From positions 19,836 through 83,835 of the forward strand of contig PAZC01000024.1 of assembly GCA_002716045.1 (NCBI GenBank): DNA of 64,000 nt. The letters are read 5' to 3'. Position numbers and translations under genes: made by a program. The notes under the pieces are model-generated. The model saw only the letters and a program-made list of their open reading frames with translations, did not search any database and was not told the origin of the DNA. The DNA comes from Opitutia bacterium. GTDB lineage: Bacteria > Verrucomicrobiota > Verrucomicrobiia > Opitutales > Seribacteraceae. Below, in pieces: positions 62,962 to 64,000 of the stretch (position 1 is its first letter; each line of letters starts with the position of its first letter).

Positions 62962-63846
62962 TCATCCCTCCTCGTCTTCGGAGGGATCAATGATCTCGTC
63001 AAGGCAGCCCTCGAAGTCTTTTAATCTGACAACCTGCAATCCTTCGATTATGTGCTGCAGGGAGCGGCAACTTTGGAAACTTTGCTCCTCTATGTCATTA
63101 GACAAAACCACTATCAAGTGCTTGGCGTCATAGTGGTGCGAGCTAAGGGTGAGCAGCCGGAACAAATTCCCTTCCTCCACCGACTTGAATTCGGTGCGCG
63201 GCTCAATTGCCACTTCCAATTCCTCTACCCACATATCGCAGGCGTTGACCTCGAAGCTTTTGGATACTTCGAAGCCTTTTCGCCTAACGATTTGTTCGCA
63301 GGTTTCCAGCAGGTCAAAAAGAGCGCCAGCCGGCGCTTCCAGTCCGGATTGCTCTTTTCTCACCAAGTTTTCAATGTAGACCGACAAGTCATCGGTTCCA
63401 TGCAGAATCTTGGCGCGTTGTTTGGCGAAATCCAAAAGCTCTTGTTTACGGAATACCCCACTAAACGGATATACCCGCTTATCTTCCAACCCTACGGTCT
63501 TGCGGATTTTATCAAGGGTCTTTTCGAGATCCATTGGTATTTCGACAAATGCATTTTTCAACGAGGAGGATTCCTCCTCCCGGCCTTCCAACTTGCGATA
63601 TTCTTGCCGTATCCACTTTGCTAACGCTACGGTATCTTTGGAATTTTTGAATCCCTTGCTCCGTAATTCGTTAACAATTTCAAGGAAGAAGACAACCTCT
63701 TTGCATTCTTGAGAATATTTCTTTGGGTTGCTCTCTACGATTTCCTCGAATTGCTCTATTACATCCCGATCATCTTTCCAGTCTTGACGGGGTCGCCGCA
63801 AAGCAGGAGACCAGAGTTGCTCTGTGTCCTTGCTTTGCTTTGGCAC
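62962..63846 (-). CDS. Unrecognised protein, acidic C-terminus
   Basis: From a GTG at 63846 the product has 294 residues. It contains SYIENLVRK-like and FSGVFRKQELLDFAKQRAKILHG segments, predicted helical, and a domain with CEQIVRRKGFEVSKSFEVNACDMWVEELEVAIEPRTEFKSV that could be an alpha/beta fold. It ends in DEIIDPSEDEEG. The track start at 63987 lies inside the preceding gene, whose stop is at 63881-63883, and its first residues are basic frame-shift shadows of an acidic tail. I recognise no family. Confidence 0.6.
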   Translation of the reverse strand: MPKQSKDTEQLWSPALRRPRQDWKDDRDVIEQFEEIVESNPKKYSQECKEVVFFLEIVNELRSKGFKNSKDTVALAKWIRQEYRKLEGREEESSSLKNAFVEIPMDLEKTLDKIRKTVGLEDKRVYPFSGVFRKQELLDFAKQRAKILHGTDDLSVYIENLVRKEQSGLEAPAGALFDLLETCEQIVRRKGFEVSKSFEVNACDMWVEELEVAIEPRTEFKSVEEGNLFRLLTLSSHHYDAKHLIVVLSNDIEEQSFQSCRSLQHIIEGLQVVRLKDFEGCLDEIIDPSEDEEG

Positions 63847-63880
63847 TTTGGCCTGAGTTAAAGATGTGCTCGAAATCGGG

Positions 63881-64000
63881 TCACCCCGATTTTTCGGGAG
63901 AATCCTCTTCCTTTTCCTCGTCAATCTCCTCAGCAACTTCCTCGGAAGCTTCTGGTTCCGGTTCCTCTGCGGGAGCGTCGCCTGCATCGGATTCCTCGGC
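63881..64000 (-). CDS. C-terminal end of a protein with an acidic tail (cut by window edge)
   Basis: Reading the minus strand from the edge gives AEESDAGDAPAEEPEPEASEEVAEEIDEEKEEDSPEKSG followed by TGA at 63881-63883. This is 39 residues of a glutamate- and alanine-rich C-terminal tail, similar in style to the PNPase tail. The track missed it because no start codon lies inside the window. The rest of the gene, and so its function, is outside. Confidence 0.65.
   Translation of the reverse strand, partial: AEESDAGDAPAEEPEPEASEEVAEEIDEEKEEDSPEKSG

Noticed and set aside
63847-63987. N-terminal extension of the right-edge ORF
   Set aside because: It runs through the acidic tail of the preceding gene in another frame; its arginine-rich sequence is a shadow.
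1-64000. CRISPR array, IS element or prophage
   Set aside because: No spaced direct repeats, transposase, integrase or phage structural gene was seen.

Overview
This window looks like a chromosomal segment of a Gram-negative bacterium of the PVC group, most likely Verrucomicrobiota. That placement is inference from gene content: a truncated secretin-like protein, tandem secreted PQQ-type propellers, a Trx7/PDZ-type protein, a Tat-exported Gfo/Idh/MocA oxidoreductase, several lipoproteins and a Ton-type pump. There is no rRNA, phage, IS element, integrase or CRISPR array. About 57 protein genes, two of them broken or cut by the edge, and one tRNA-Phe fill nearly all of it. Many genes are joined by 1-4 base overlaps or gaps.

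Layout. 1-4 kb: two secreted beta-propellers and a secretin-like protein (minus). 4.3-5.1 kb: a GYF_2 membrane protein. 5.2-11.9 kb: a likely minus-strand operon, M3 peptidase - DUF6941-like - PfkB kinase - proA - rhodanese - pyrC. 12-14.5 kb: an MDR reductase, a small exported protein and a MORN-like lipoprotein. 14.6-17 kb: rhamnulokinase and a second MORN-like lipoprotein. 17.1-19.6 kb: a small membrane protein followed by a GYF_2-TIR-TM protein, the most unusual gene here. 19.6-25.6 kb: an SLC13-type permease, tRNA-Phe with a visible promoter, a DciA-like gene, valS and a rhomboid protease. 25.7-30.7 kb: a secreted metallopeptidase and an HU - hisS - phosphoesterase - aat run. 30.9-36.9 kb: a ClpX-like ATPase, menG/ubiE, a YyaL-type protein and a Gfo/Idh/MocA protein. 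37.0-38.4 kb: a Trx7/PDZ gene broken by a stop codon and a frameshift. 38.4-44.1 kb: a seven-gene Ton cluster with two exbB-type and two exbD genes. 44.2-51.6 kb: rpmI-rplT-pheS-pheT-gatC-gatA-gatB. 52.0-56.0 kb: rpsO-pnp-surE, with a duplicated S1 domain in PNPase. 56.3-60.5 kb: a gamma-glutamylcyclotransferase-like gene next to a fused 5-oxoprolinase. 60.5-64 kb: a LOG-family protein, a SixA-like phosphatase divergent from a third MORN-like lipoprotein, an unrecognised gene, and the acidic C-terminal end of a gene cut by the window edge.

How it fits together. Translation and RNA turnover dominate: valS, hisS, pheST, gatCAB, L35, L20, S15, PNPase, tRNA-Phe. Envelope functions come next: Ton pump, rhomboid, lipoproteins, propellers, Tat-exported enzymes. 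Candidates for new biology are the GYF_2-TIR-TM protein and its upstream partner, the PNPase with two near-identical S1 domains, the cyclotransferase/oxoprolinase pair, and a strong hairpin just upstream of pheS. Start codons were often moved inward from the ORF track where a signal peptide, lipobox or ribosome binding site argued for it. Shine-Dalgarno sequences are generally weak here.
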